Part shown: positions 1 to 8,900 of the stretch, piece by piece
How the letters are laid out: the number at the start of each line of letters is the position of its first letter
Numbering within the stretch: the stretch's first letter is position 1
NCBI GenBank assembly: GCA_029782215.1
Contig: JAKOVD010000117.1
Span: forward strand, 1 to 41,349
Origin: Chloroflexota bacterium
Lineage (GTDB): Bacteria; Chloroflexota; Anaerolineae; J102
Length of the DNA: 41,349 bases
Direction of reading: 5' to 3'
Notes under the pieces: generated by a model
Told to the model about the DNA's origin: nothing
The model's input: the letters and a program-made list of their open reading frames with translations, nothing else
Databases searched by the model: none
Translations under genes and position numbers: made by a program

Positions 1-261
1 CGACTCGTAGGGCGCATAGTCCGCCGAGGTGCCGACCACAAGCTTGCCCTCGGACTGGATCTTCTGCCACAGGTCGGGCAGGGGCGTGGGCGATGGCGCC
101 GCCGGTGCAGCCGTGGGTGGGACGGGTGTGGCCGCAACCGGCGGGACCGTGGGCGGCGGGACGGTGGGAGTTGGCGAAGCGGCGCCGCCGCAGGCCGCCA
201 GAAGCAGCACGAGCAGACCTGCTGCCAGCAGGAAGAGAGGCGAGTGTTTATGGGAAGACAT
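1..261 (-). CDS. ABC transporter substrate-binding lipoprotein, N-terminal part (runs off the left edge)
   Basis: Reading the minus strand from ATG at 261 gives 87 residues still open at the window edge. A hydrophobic signal segment (about residues 9-22) ends in a lipobox LAAC with Cys24, so the protein should be a lipoprotein. A Pro/Thr/Ala-rich linker of about 35 residues follows, then the start of a folded domain containing GKLVVGTSADYAPYES. That phrase is typical of the N-terminus of family 3 (amino-acid type) extracellular solute-binding proteins, which bind a small polar ligand outside the membrane and pass it to an ABC importer. The ligand cannot be told from this fragment and the permease genes are not in view. 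Start choice: the signal peptide begins directly after this ATG; only a weak AAGG lies upstream. Confidence 0.8.
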   Translation of the reverse strand, partial: MSSHKHSPLFLLAAGLLVLLLAACGGAASPTPTVPPPTVPPVAATPVPPTAAPAAPSPTPLPDLWQKIQSEGKLVVGTSADYAPYES

Positions 262-422
262 GGGTTGTGTTTACCTTGGGTGTGAGTGGTTGGATAGGGG
301 TCAGAATTGGAGAAGGGCGCATAGCGGCGCGTCGCACGCCGCTGTACGGCCGGCCACAGAGTCCGGCTTCCGGCGTTGCCGTTGGCGATGACTCCATCGT
401 GCGCCCGATTGCCTGATGCGGA

Positions 423-1607
423 TTACGTAGCATGGCCGGCATCAACCACGTTGGCTCGCTCGCTTGCGATCAGTCGCCTTAGGGTGACGATCGGTGGATC
501 GCTCTCGGGGTCGCCGTCACGCGAAGCTGTGAACTCCTTATGAAAGGCGAGCTCGTCCTGAAGCTGCATGATCTTCCGCGCCACAGGCTTTGCCAGTCCA
601 GGGGGCTTTCGCGTCCGATACCGGCGATCGGCAAGCACGCCCTCATATTCCTCCGGCGTGACCGCACGGCCGACCTCACCCTGAAGCTGATCGCGAATGA
701 CACGCCGCTCTGCGTCGCCCGAGCGCCGCAGCGCGACGAACAGCACAGGCAGGATGGCGATATTGATCAGCAGGACATTGACCGTCCCGAGGTAGATCTG
801 GGATGGTAAGAAGATCTTCTCCATGAATTGCTCCGGGTTGGGCTGCGCCACGATCAGCGGTTCCAGCGTGGCCCCACCGATCAAGGTGGTGACGATGTTG
901 CCGCCCTTGTCCTCAAAGATGTGCACCGCCGCCACGGCGAGGTACACCGCGACTGGAACCACGAAACGCTTCCAGCCCGTGCGCTGTGTGGTCGCCCACC
1001 CGATAGCCGCGCCGATGGCTGCGGCCCAAATGATGTGATTGTGCGTCCCCAGCAGATTGAACCTGGCCAGACCTTCAGGAAACGCCGCCCACCCCTTGTC
1101 GGGAAAATAGTCAAACGTGGTGTTCGCAGCGTACTCCAGGATGGCGAAACCAAAGCCCCCCAGGGCGCCATAGATGAAGCCATCGCGCGTCCCGTTGACC
1201 GCCCGCGGCAGGAACAAGACCAGCAGCAACAAGGGCGCGACCTTCCAGAACTCCTCCACAAGTCCGACCACCCAGGTGACAGGTATGAACTTGTCAATCG
1301 TCCCCAGGACCTGCGACGCCACCGGCCCGAAGAAGAGCGTCACCGAGAGCACAGCCAGCAAAGCCAAGGGCCAGGGCTCGCGCTCACGCCGGTCAAAGTA
1401 CCAGAGCGCGATCAGGGTCGGGATGTAGAGCACACTGGCCATCAATATCCCCGCGGTGAGCTGCAGCGGGTATACCGTGTAGTACTCCTTGAATCCGGGC
1501 AGAGAGAGCAGAAAGAGAGCGATCAAGATGGCCGTCAGCACGAGCTTGCCCCGCGTGGTGGCCAGCGCTGAACCGTACAGGATTCGTGTCAGGTGCTTGT
1601 TCATCAA
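423..1607 (-). CDS. PrsW-family intramembrane protease
   Basis: 394-residue polytopic membrane protein. The PrsW-type motifs are visible: EExxK at Glu118-Glu119-Lys122, FxxxE at Phe154-Glu158, and membrane histidines at 189/191 and 229. Family members are intramembrane peptidases; the best known, Bacillus PrsW, cleaves an anti-sigma factor. The last 110 residues are hydrophilic and charged, a likely cytoplasmic tail. The gene lies 21 nt downstream of a CPBP protease gene on the same strand, so the two are probably co-transcribed. A GAAGG ribosome-binding site sits about 6 nt before the ATGATG start at 1607/1604. No anti-sigma factor is encoded nearby, so the substrate is unknown. Confidence 0.85.
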   Translation of the reverse strand: MMNKHLTRILYGSALATTRGKLVLTAILIALFLLSLPGFKEYYTVYPLQLTAGILMASVLYIPTLIALWYFDRREREPWPLALLAVLSVTLFFGPVASQVLGTIDKFIPVTWVVGLVEEFWKVAPLLLLVLFLPRAVNGTRDGFIYGALGGFGFAILEYAANTTFDYFPDKGWAAFPEGLARFNLLGTHNHIIWAAAIGAAIGWATTQRTGWKRFVVPVAVYLAVAAVHIFEDKGGNIVTTLIGGATLEPLIVAQPNPEQFMEKIFLPSQIYLGTVNVLLINIAILPVLFVALRRSGDAERRVIRDQLQGEVGRAVTPEEYEGVLADRRYRTRKPPGLAKPVARKIMQLQDELAFHKEFTASRDGDPESDPPIVTLRRLIASERANVVDAGHAT

Positions 1608-1628
1608 AAACCTTCGAATACGCCTTGT

Positions 1629-2429
1629 TCAGACCTCGGTGGTGGAGACCTGCGCCGCGCCGGGCGTCCGAAATTGGCCCCGCCGCCACAGCACAAAGAC
1701 CGCCACCCATCCAGCCACCCCCATCACATATTGCAGCGGGATGACCGTCAGGTGTAGGGACTCAAAAAGCATGTTGGACCGCTCCACCGGGACCTGGGTG
1801 AGAACCAGCCCGCTGAAATCCCAAAGGAAGTGCCAGATCACCAGCGGCAGCAGGTTCCCGGTCAGCAGCGCCAGCGGCGCCAGACAGAGCCCGACTACCA
1901 GGGTGCCCCGCAGTTGCGACAACATTTCTGCCGGCGCCATCCCGGCGAAAACGTTGACGCTGTGCAGCAGGGAGAAGCCGATCGCGCTGACAAGCATCGC
2001 CACGAAGACGTTGCGATACGCCATTTCGCCGCGCAGCAGGATGCCTCTGAAGGTCGTCTCTTCGGCGAAGCCCACCATCAGGGTCATCAGCGCCACGGCC
2101 GCCACGCCCAGAAACTCCAGGCCGCTCGGTTTGGCTGATGCGATGGCCGACAACAGGTAGCCCGCGTAGATCAGCGCCGGTATCAGCAAAGGGACCATCC
2201 AAAGCGAGCGGCGCCAACTGAATGGCCCATAGCCGGCCTCGGGCCAGGAGGCATACCGGCGGATGTAATACAGCACCATCAGCGCCAGGATGGTCTCCGA
2301 GATGACCGAAAGACGCGCCTCTTGGGCAGACGCGTACCGGAAGCCAAAGCCATACCATGTCACCGCGAAGGTGAGACCCTGGACCAGGATGAAGAGCAAG
2401 ACGAAGAGGATGTGTTTTCGAAGTCTCAT
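1629..2429 (-). CDS. CPBP-family intramembrane protease (Rce1/Abi-like)
   Basis: 266-residue membrane protein with several predicted transmembrane segments. The three CPBP motifs are present in order: EExxxR at Glu123-Glu124-Arg128, FxxxH ending at His156, and HxxxD at His200-Asp204. The family includes eukaryotic Rce1 CAAX proteases and many bacterial proteins of unknown substrate, some linked to bacteriocin self-immunity. It lies directly upstream of the PrsW-like gene (21 nt gap) and 90 nt downstream of the S41 protease gene, all on the minus strand. I see no clear Shine-Dalgarno sequence before the ATG at 2429. The family call is firm; the substrate is unknown. Confidence 0.88.
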   Translation of the reverse strand: MRLRKHILFVLLFILVQGLTFAVTWYGFGFRYASAQEARLSVISETILALMVLYYIRRYASWPEAGYGPFSWRRSLWMVPLLIPALIYAGYLLSAIASAKPSGLEFLGVAAVALMTLMVGFAEETTFRGILLRGEMAYRNVFVAMLVSAIGFSLLHSVNVFAGMAPAEMLSQLRGTLVVGLCLAPLALLTGNLLPLVIWHFLWDFSGLVLTQVPVERSNMLFESLHLTVIPLQYVMGVAGWVAVFVLWRRGQFRTPGAAQVSTTEV

Positions 2430-2519
2430 GGCGTGTTGTTATGTCTTCGGTCTGGAAATCGGAATGCCAGCCCACGGGCGCAGGCAGGCAGATGCTTCCC
2501 TGCGGGGCCTTGGCTGCTG

Positions 2520-5063
2520 CTATTGCCCATCGGCCTCCCCCACACGCGTCATCAGGACAGACACAGGGGCGCTCTCCGAGGTGTTGCCGAAGACCACTGA
2601 CTGCCCGTCGGTCTGGAACTGGGTGATCTTCCCCAACGCCGCCACGAACTTCTCACCCAGGGCATCATCCGGACATTGAACCAGGGTCGCGGGGCCGTCG
2701 CTGCCGCTTCCGGCGGCCCCTGGGGTGATGGTGATGGCGCCAGCGCTGCCCAGGACGTACTCGGCGTTGACCTGGTTGCAGCCGGCCTGGATAGACATGG
2801 CGCCATCCTTCTCGAAGGTGATGGTGTAGCTCTGGGGGTCTTCTGGCTTGGCTTGCTGGAGCCCGCTATCTTCAGCCATGAGCAGCGTCATCAGTTGCCA
2901 GGTCGTGCCCGGCAGGCGCTCGGCGGCCAGCCGGCCGGCTTCCTCACCTACGGCCGCAATGGCAGCTTCCAGCACCATATCCCGGCCTTCCTGCTTGGCC
3001 TTCTCGTGCTCCAGGCTGATGGGTACGCGCACGTCCAGGTCCACGCCCTTGGCCTCCAGGTTGAGCTCCTCGGTGCCGGCGAAGTAGGTGCGCCCCTTGG
3101 TGAAGAAGAAGGTGAAGTCGCCGGGCATGGCGACTTGCTCCGGGTAGCCGCCGGCCCCTTCGGTGCCGTGTTCGCCGACGACAATGGCCCGCCCCTGGCG
3201 CTGCAGGAACTGGGGCAGATACTCCGCGGCGCTGGCCGAGCCTTCGCCCACCAGTACAGCCACGGCGCCGCTGAACGTCAGGTCATGTCGCGGCGAACTC
3301 AAGGTGCGATCGGCGGCGAACTCCTTCACCAGACCGCCCGCCTTCTCATCGTAGGTGTAGTTGTCGATCCAGTGCAGTTTTGCCGGATCATCGGCTGTGA
3401 AGAGATAGGAGGCCAGAGTGTACAAGAGATCGGTGGCGCCGCCGCCGTTATGGCGCATGTCGATGATGAGACCGGTCGCCCCCTGGACTTCAGACAGCAG
3501 CTTCTCCCAGACTGCGATCTTGTAGAGCGGGTCGCGGAACATCTTCCACTGCACATACCAGATGCCATCACCCAGGTTCTTGAAGCTGATGTCGGTATCA
3601 TCCACGGCCGGCTTGGGCGCGTTGACAAGGGCGCCCTCCACGGCCGTCAACGTGACGCCCTGCACCTTGCTCTCGCCCGGCTGGCGGTACTCGATGGTTG
3701 TCTCGGCGCCGGCCGGGAAGGCCAGGGCCAGCTTGGTCTGCTCCAGGCGAATGACCTCCGGGTTGCCGGCGCTGCTCACAAGCGGCAGCGTGTTGATCCG
3801 GTCATTGATGGGCACACCATCCACGCTCACGATCTCGATGCCGGCTTGCCAGCCCGCCTTTGCCCCCGGCCCTTCCGGGTCCAGATAGGTCACCACCACC
3901 GTACCGTCGCTGAGTTCCTTGACCTCCACGCCCAGCCCGGCGCCAAAAGCCTGGTCGATCGGTTTCGATGCTGCCGCTTTGTTCGCAACCACATTCGTGT
4001 ACAGGTAGACGTGAGCATCCTTGATGGAGAGCGCCAGATCGTTCATGGCGGTGTAGTAGGCGGCAAAGTCGCCCGCCTTATCGGCGGCCTCCACCCGGGG
4101 CAGGTACTCCTGCCGGATCTGCTCCCAGTCCAGGCCCCGCAGATCGGTGTAGGAGTAGCGCACCGCCAGCAGGTCAATCAGGGAATTGAAGCTCTCCAGA
4201 ATGCCCTGGTTGGAGAAGTCCGGCGACGCGTAGGCGGCAGCCTCCAGGATGTTCATCATCGCCGAGCGGCTGCGGTCAAAGCTCACCTTGCCATCCTCGC
4301 CGAGGGTGGCCAGGGTCCAGCCGGCCGGCAGCCCCACCGCCGGATCGTCGGCGGTGAAGAAGACGCCGTCTTCCCCAGCGCTGCTGGGGAAACCCTGGGC
4401 GTCGTCGGGCGCATAGACCAGGAGAGTGCCCTTGCGGATGTCGCCGGTCTGGGGATCGTTCAGGTAGGAGCGAAACCCTTCCTGCTCGACCTGCTCCAGG
4501 TAGGAGTCGCCCACCAGATTGGTGCCGAGCACAGCGGCGAAGATCTGGACGCCGGTGTCCGTCTCGCCGTCATTGTCCACGTCGACGCTGGCGCCGTTTG
4601 GCTGCACCGGCAGATCCACCCGGTAGGCGGTGGGCGCCGGCGCCAGGGGGCGGGTGAGCGAACCCATGATCTGGCCGCTGCGGGGCGCCCATTGCGTATA
4701 GTCGCGCTGGATCGGGCCCGACATGTCCATCAGCACGGCCACCGGCTCCAGGTAGTGGGTCGCCACGGCGGCGGCGGTATAGTTCCACTCGCCGGTTGCC
4801 GTCGCAGGACCGCCTTCATCGTTGGCGATGTTGGCGGGGGACAGGCCCGAGTCAGGCAGGGATTGCTCCGGCGTGGGGGCCGCGGTGGGCGCGGCGGCCG
4901 TCGCCTGGGCGGGGACTGCCGTTGGAACCTTCGCCGGAGTCTGTGCCGGCGCAGGCGGCTGCGGCGCCGGGAGCTGGCTGGCGCAGGCGGAGAGGGCAAG
5001 CCCTACGACCAGGAAGGCCAGGACCAGGGCGCCGGGTCGTTTCGCAGTTCTGAGGTGGGTCAT
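2520..5063 (-). CDS. S41-family (C-terminal processing type) protease lipoprotein with PDZ and C-terminal META domain
   Basis: 847-residue exported protein. A signal peptide ends in the lipobox LSAC with Cys27, followed by a Pro/Ala/Thr linker to about residue 75. A domain of unclear type (about 95-270) contains a DVDNDGETDTG segment resembling a calcium-binding loop. A PDZ-like region lies at about 372-450. The S41 core follows, with a substrate-strand motif LIIDMRHNGGG near 530 and GEGSASAAEYL carrying the presumed nucleophile Ser609. Residues from about 718 to the end match META/HslJ domains (TWQL near the start, GCNQVNAEY in the middle). S41 enzymes cleave unstructured or C-terminal segments of exported proteins. 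The start follows from the signal peptide; no strong ribosome-binding site is seen. The substrate is unknown. Confidence 0.88.
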   Translation of the reverse strand: MTHLRTAKRPGALVLAFLVVGLALSACASQLPAPQPPAPAQTPAKVPTAVPAQATAAAPTAAPTPEQSLPDSGLSPANIANDEGGPATATGEWNYTAAAVATHYLEPVAVLMDMSGPIQRDYTQWAPRSGQIMGSLTRPLAPAPTAYRVDLPVQPNGASVDVDNDGETDTGVQIFAAVLGTNLVGDSYLEQVEQEGFRSYLNDPQTGDIRKGTLLVYAPDDAQGFPSSAGEDGVFFTADDPAVGLPAGWTLATLGEDGKVSFDRSRSAMMNILEAAAYASPDFSNQGILESFNSLIDLLAVRYSYTDLRGLDWEQIRQEYLPRVEAADKAGDFAAYYTAMNDLALSIKDAHVYLYTNVVANKAAASKPIDQAFGAGLGVEVKELSDGTVVVTYLDPEGPGAKAGWQAGIEIVSVDGVPINDRINTLPLVSSAGNPEVIRLEQTKLALAFPAGAETTIEYRQPGESKVQGVTLTAVEGALVNAPKPAVDDTDISFKNLGDGIWYVQWKMFRDPLYKIAVWEKLLSEVQGATGLIIDMRHNGGGATDLLYTLASYLFTADDPAKLHWIDNYTYDEKAGGLVKEFAADRTLSSPRHDLTFSGAVAVLVGEGSASAAEYLPQFLQRQGRAIVVGEHGTEGAGGYPEQVAMPGDFTFFFTKGRTYFAGTEELNLEAKGVDLDVRVPISLEHEKAKQEGRDMVLEAAIAAVGEEAGRLAAERLPGTTWQLMTLLMAEDSGLQQAKPEDPQSYTITFEKDGAMSIQAGCNQVNAEYVLGSAGAITITPGAAGSGSDGPATLVQCPDDALGEKFVAALGKITQFQTDGQSVVFGNTSESAPVSVLMTRVGEADGQ

Positions 5064-5378
5064 GTCGGATCGCGGGACATCTGGGGAGACTCTGCGCTGC
5101 GCTCAGAGTGAGAGGGTGAGGGGATCGTCGGTCGTGCTGAGTTCTCTTTGTCGCGGGCCGCAAACGGCCAGGCGACCAACTCCCCATGTCATTGCGAAGG
5201 GCGACAGCCCCGTAAGTAAGCGCCGCTTACGACGCAATCCCCAATTGGCACGTTGGAGACTGCTTCACTTCGTTCGCAGTGACATAGTCAGAGGGCGTTT
5301 CCAGGCAGCGCAGCGAAGCATCTCCCCGTGAAGGCGGGAGACTCTTCGCTGCGCTCAGAGTGACGGAAGACGAGTCGC
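5064..5378. repeat. Gene-free stretch with short interspersed palindromic repeats
   Basis: 315 nt between the holin-like gene and the S41 gene, with no plausible coding frame. It carries several related short units. CTGCGCTGCGCTCAGAGTGA (about 5091-5110) is echoed by CTTCGCTGCGCTCAGAGTGA (about 5344-5363). A unit starting TCATTGCGAAG near 5190 has a partner CTTCGTTCGCAGTGACA near 5268-5284. An imperfect hairpin lies at about 5308-5353, with arms GCAGCGAAG..TCTCCC and GGGAG..CTTCGCTGC. These resemble the interspersed 'CATTGCGAAG ... CTTCGC..CAGTGACA' palindromic elements of many bacterial genomes. That comparison is from memory; the arms themselves are seen directly. Confidence 0.6.
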
Positions 5379-5762
5379 TCAGGCCGGGACGAGGCCGCTG
5401 ACGACAAGGCCGATCAGCCACGCCACCGCGGCGATGGCGACGGCGGCGACAAGCGCGCCCACGAAGCCTTTGGCTCTGACGCCCCGTACGACGCCAGCGG
5501 CAAAGTAGATGACCGCCGCCCCGATGATCAGGTAGACGATGGCGCCCAGCAGACCGCCGCCGATGGTGATGCCAATGGCGAGGAGCAGCCAGTTAATGAC
5601 GCCGCTGACCACGGCGATGACGATGCCGGCGATGAAGGCGGGGACGAAGCCGTCAACCTCCAGACCGAGGCCAAGCTTGCCGACGATCCAGATGATGATG
5701 CCGGAGATGATGCCGGAGAGGACGATGCCGATGATGGTGCCGATAATAGAGCTGACAACCAT
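5379..5762 (-). CDS. Small four-helix membrane protein, phage-holin superfamily IV-like
   Basis: 127 residues, almost entirely Gly/Ala/Val/Ile-rich hydrophobic segments; about four transmembrane helices can be drawn (near 2-27, 38-62, 63-88 and 100-124). The helix pair around GFVPAFIAGIVIAVVSGVIN followed by WLL resembles the 'mycobacterial 4-TMS phage holin' family (Phage_holin_4_2), which is common in bacterial chromosomes outside prophages. No lysin or phage gene is nearby, so a lytic role is not supported. A good AGGAG ribosome-binding site lies about 8 nt before the ATG at 5762. Function unknown. Confidence 0.65.
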   Translation of the reverse strand: MVVSSIIGTIIGIVLSGIISGIIIWIVGKLGLGLEVDGFVPAFIAGIVIAVVSGVINWLLLAIGITIGGGLLGAIVYLIIGAAVIYFAAGVVRGVRAKGFVGALVAAVAIAAVAWLIGLVVSGLVPA

Positions 5763-5819
5763 GAGAATGTCTCCTTAAGCGTGAGTGTGGTTGGAGGAAC
5801 GATAGTGAAGCTGGTTCGC

Positions 5820-5869
5820 AGCAGCGACTTCAGTCGCTGCTGAGCACAGGTAGACGACTGAAGTCGCTA
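5820..5869. repeat. Pair of inverted short palindromes (AGCGACTTCAGTCGCT type)
   Basis: AGCAGCGACT and AGTCGCTGCT (5820-5841) form a near-perfect palindrome. A second related unit, GACGACTGAAGTCGCTAC, lies at about 5852-5869 in the opposite orientation. The pair could fold into a large hairpin. It sits between the stop of the giant gene and the start of the holin-like gene. I infer a small interspersed repeat family; genome-wide copies would confirm this. Confidence 0.6.
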
Positions 5870-5897
5870 CTACGAGAGGAAGCAGCACAAACGAACC

Positions 5898-5940
5898 GGA
5901 TGGCGCCGCCGCTGAGGCGAGCCTGCGGCAGGCGCCATCC
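5898..5940 (-). terminator. Probable terminator hairpin of the giant gene
   Basis: Perfect 10-bp arms GGATGGCGCC (5898-5907) and GGCGCCATCC (5931-5940), with a second small stem inside the loop. It lies 33 nt past the stop of the minus-strand giant gene. Read on that strand the hairpin is followed by GGTTCGTTTGTG, which is only moderately T-rich, so termination efficiency is uncertain. Confidence 0.5.
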
Positions 5941-5973
5941 AGTAGGGGGAGGGGCAAGGATAATGCGGGTCGC

Positions 5974-8900
5974 TCAGGCGCCGGGTCGCAGCACCAACGG
6001 CATGTACAGCTCGTAATCAGGCAGCGAGGTGGGGGTTGGCGTGGCCGTCGCTTCCGGTATGGCGGTCGGCGTTGCTGTGGGCTCCGGCGTCGCCGTAGGC
6101 GTCGCTGTCGGCTCCGGGGTTTCGGTCGGGGTCGCCGTCGGGGTCGCCGTCGGCTCCGGGGTTTCGGTCGGCGTGGGAGTGGGGGCTGTCGGCAGGAAGT
6201 AGAAGTCCGTCAGGTGCACTTCCGGCTTGGGGTCCAGCCACGATACGGCATCGTTGCCTTCCACCGTGCCATCCTCCGCCAGCACCAGGTTGCCCGCCAT
6301 GCCCTTCACCGTCGCCGTCAGCCGGTAGGAATGGAAGTTGGCAGGGGCGTAGACGATGAAGTTATAGAAGCCTTCCAGGGTGGGCGATAGGTAGACCTCA
6401 TACGTCGATTCGGTGGCGTCACCGACGTTCCAGCCGGTCAGCGTCAATTTTGCACCTTGCTTCTTGCTGAGCGGGAAGGTGCCGCTCGGGCAGGGCTGGC
6501 CCGGCTGCGATCCCGCAGGCGGATTGCCCTCGCAGACGTAGCCCCGGAAGCGCCACTCGCTGCCCACAGGCTTGGTGGGGATGGGTGTTGGAGTCCGAGT
6601 GGGGGTGGGGGTAGGAGTAGCGGTAGGCGTCGAAGTCGGCGTGGGTATGGGCGTGGCGGTGTAGCTGTTGGTGAAGACGCAGTTCACCTGGTCGCCCGCC
6701 AGCATCGGGAAGACCACCGTGCGGCTGTTCACGTCGCCGTTGTAGACCTGCCCCGTGTCCACGCTGCGGCAGGCGATGTCCGTCAAGCGGTAATTCGAGC
6801 CCGGCGCCGCTTCCGTCACGAAGTACTCCGACAGGGCCTCGACGGTCGTAAAGGTCTTCACCTGGCCGCCGCTCAGCGTGAAGGCCCCGCTGTTGTCCAG
6901 ACTGTGGCTGAAGCTGAAGCTGCCGGCGGGCGCCCCTGCCGGTTCCACAACCTTCGCCACCGTCACCGTGTTGCCCTGCGTGTTCAGGAACAGACAGGTC
7001 ACCGTCTCGCCCGCCTCCAGGTTGATCGTGGCCGTGCGACTGGCCACATCTCCGGTCGAGTTGTTGTCGTTGCACAGCAGCGCCCCCAGCTTGAACCCGC
7101 CCGTGGGCGGCTGCTCCGTCACCGTGTAGCGTCCCGCCGCCACATTGGCGAACAGCTCGCTGCCGCCGTTGCTCAGGCTGAAGTCGCCGCTGCCGTCGAT
7201 GTTCTGGCTGTAGGTGAAACTCGTGCTCGACTGCGGCAGGGCCAGTTTTTCAATGATGATCGTGCCCGGCGCCGGCGTGGCCGTCGGCGTCGCCGTGGCT
7301 GTCGGCGTGGCCGTGGGCGTGGGCGTGTTCGTCGGTGTGGCCGTCGGCGTTGGCGTGTTGGTCGGCGTCGGCGTGTTGGTGGCCGTCGCCGTCGGCGTGG
7401 GCGTAGGGGTTGATGTGGGGGTAGGCGTGTTGGTGGGCGTCGCTGTGGGCGTCGGCGTGGCGATGAAGGTGTTGGTGAAGACACAGTTCATCTGGTCGCC
7501 CGCCAGCATGGGGAAGGCCACCGTGCGGCTGTTGACGTCGCCGTTGTAGACCTCCCCTGTGTCCACGCTCCGGCAGACGATGCCCGTCAACCGGTAGTTC
7601 GGGCTCGGGTCCCCTTCCGTGATGAAGTACTCGAACAGCGCCTCGACGTTCGTAAAGGTCTTCACCTGGCCGCCGCTCAGCGTGAAGGCCCCGCTGTTGT
7701 CCAGACTGTGGCTGAAGCTGAAGCTGCCTGCGGGCGCGCCGGCGGGTTCCACCACCTTCGCCACCGTCACCGTGTTGCCCTGCGTGTTCAGGAACAAGCA
7801 GGTCACCGTCTCGCCCGCCTCCAGGTTGATCGTGGCCGTACGGCTGGCCACATCTCCGGTCGAGTTGTTGTCGTTGCACAGCAACGCCCCCAGCTTGAAC
7901 CCGCCCGTGGGCGCCTGCTCGGTGACGGTGTAGCGTCCCGCCGCCACATTGGCGAACAGCTCGCTGCCGCCGTTGCTCAGGCTGAAGTCGCCGCTGCCGT
8001 CGATGTTCTGGCTGAAGGTGAAGCGCTGGCTCGACTGCGGCAGGGCCAGTTTCTCAATGATGATCGTGCCCGGCGCCGGCGTGGCCGTGGGCGTGGCTGT
8101 CGCCGTCGGCGTCGCCGTCGGCGTGGGCGTGTTCGTCGGTGTGGCCGTCGGCGTCGGCGTGGCTGTCGCCGTGGCCGTGTTCGTGGGAGTGGGTGTGGGC
8201 GTGGCTGTCGCCGTCGGCGTGGGAGTGTGGGTGGGTGTGGCCGTCGGCGTGGCCGTCGGCGTCGGCGTGGGCGTGCGGGTGGGCGTGGCCGTCGGCGTTC
8301 GGGTTGGCGTCGCCGTGGGTGTTGCCGTCGCCGTGGGTGTTGCCGTCGGTGTAGGCGTGTAAGTGGGCGTGGCCGTCGCCGTCGGCGTGGGTGTGGCGAT
8401 GTAGGTGTTGGTGAACACGCAGTGCACCCGCGCGCCCGCCACCATATTCAGCATCACCGAGCGGGTCGTCAGGGAGCCTAAGAAGGGCTGCCCGGTGGCC
8501 GTGTCGTAGCACTCGATGGCTGTCAACTGGTAGTTCGGCCCCGGATCCGCTTCCGTGATCGTGTGGTTGACTTGCGGCGACACGTTGCTGAAGGTCTTGC
8601 TGGCGCCGCCGCTCAGCGTGAAGTTCCCGCTGTTGTCCAACGTCTGGCTGAAGCTGAAGCTGCCTGCCGGTGCGCCTGCTGGCAGCACCTTCTTCTCCAC
8701 GGTCACGGTGTTTGCGGCCGTATTGACGAACGTACAGGTCACCGTCTCGCCCCCTTCCGCCCGGATCGTGGCCGTGCGTCCGGCGATGTCCACCGTGGAG
8801 TTGGCGTCGTCGCAGCTCAGCCCGCTCAGTTGGAACCCGGTGGCCGTGGGGTCCTGCTCCGTCACCGTGTACGTGCCCGCAGCCAGATTGTCGAACGCCT

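Noticed and set aside
2676..5111. 811-codon open frame on the plus strand
   Set aside because: It lies exactly opposite the S41 protease gene and its product shows no domain; open antisense frames are expected in GC-rich genes.
5379..5762. Prophage remnant based on the holin-like protein
   Set aside because: No other phage gene is nearby and this holin family is common in ordinary chromosomes.
7254..8400. Regularly spaced GTGGGCGT repeats as a CRISPR array
   Set aside because: The repeats are contiguous without unique spacers and encode Thr-Pro linkers in frame.
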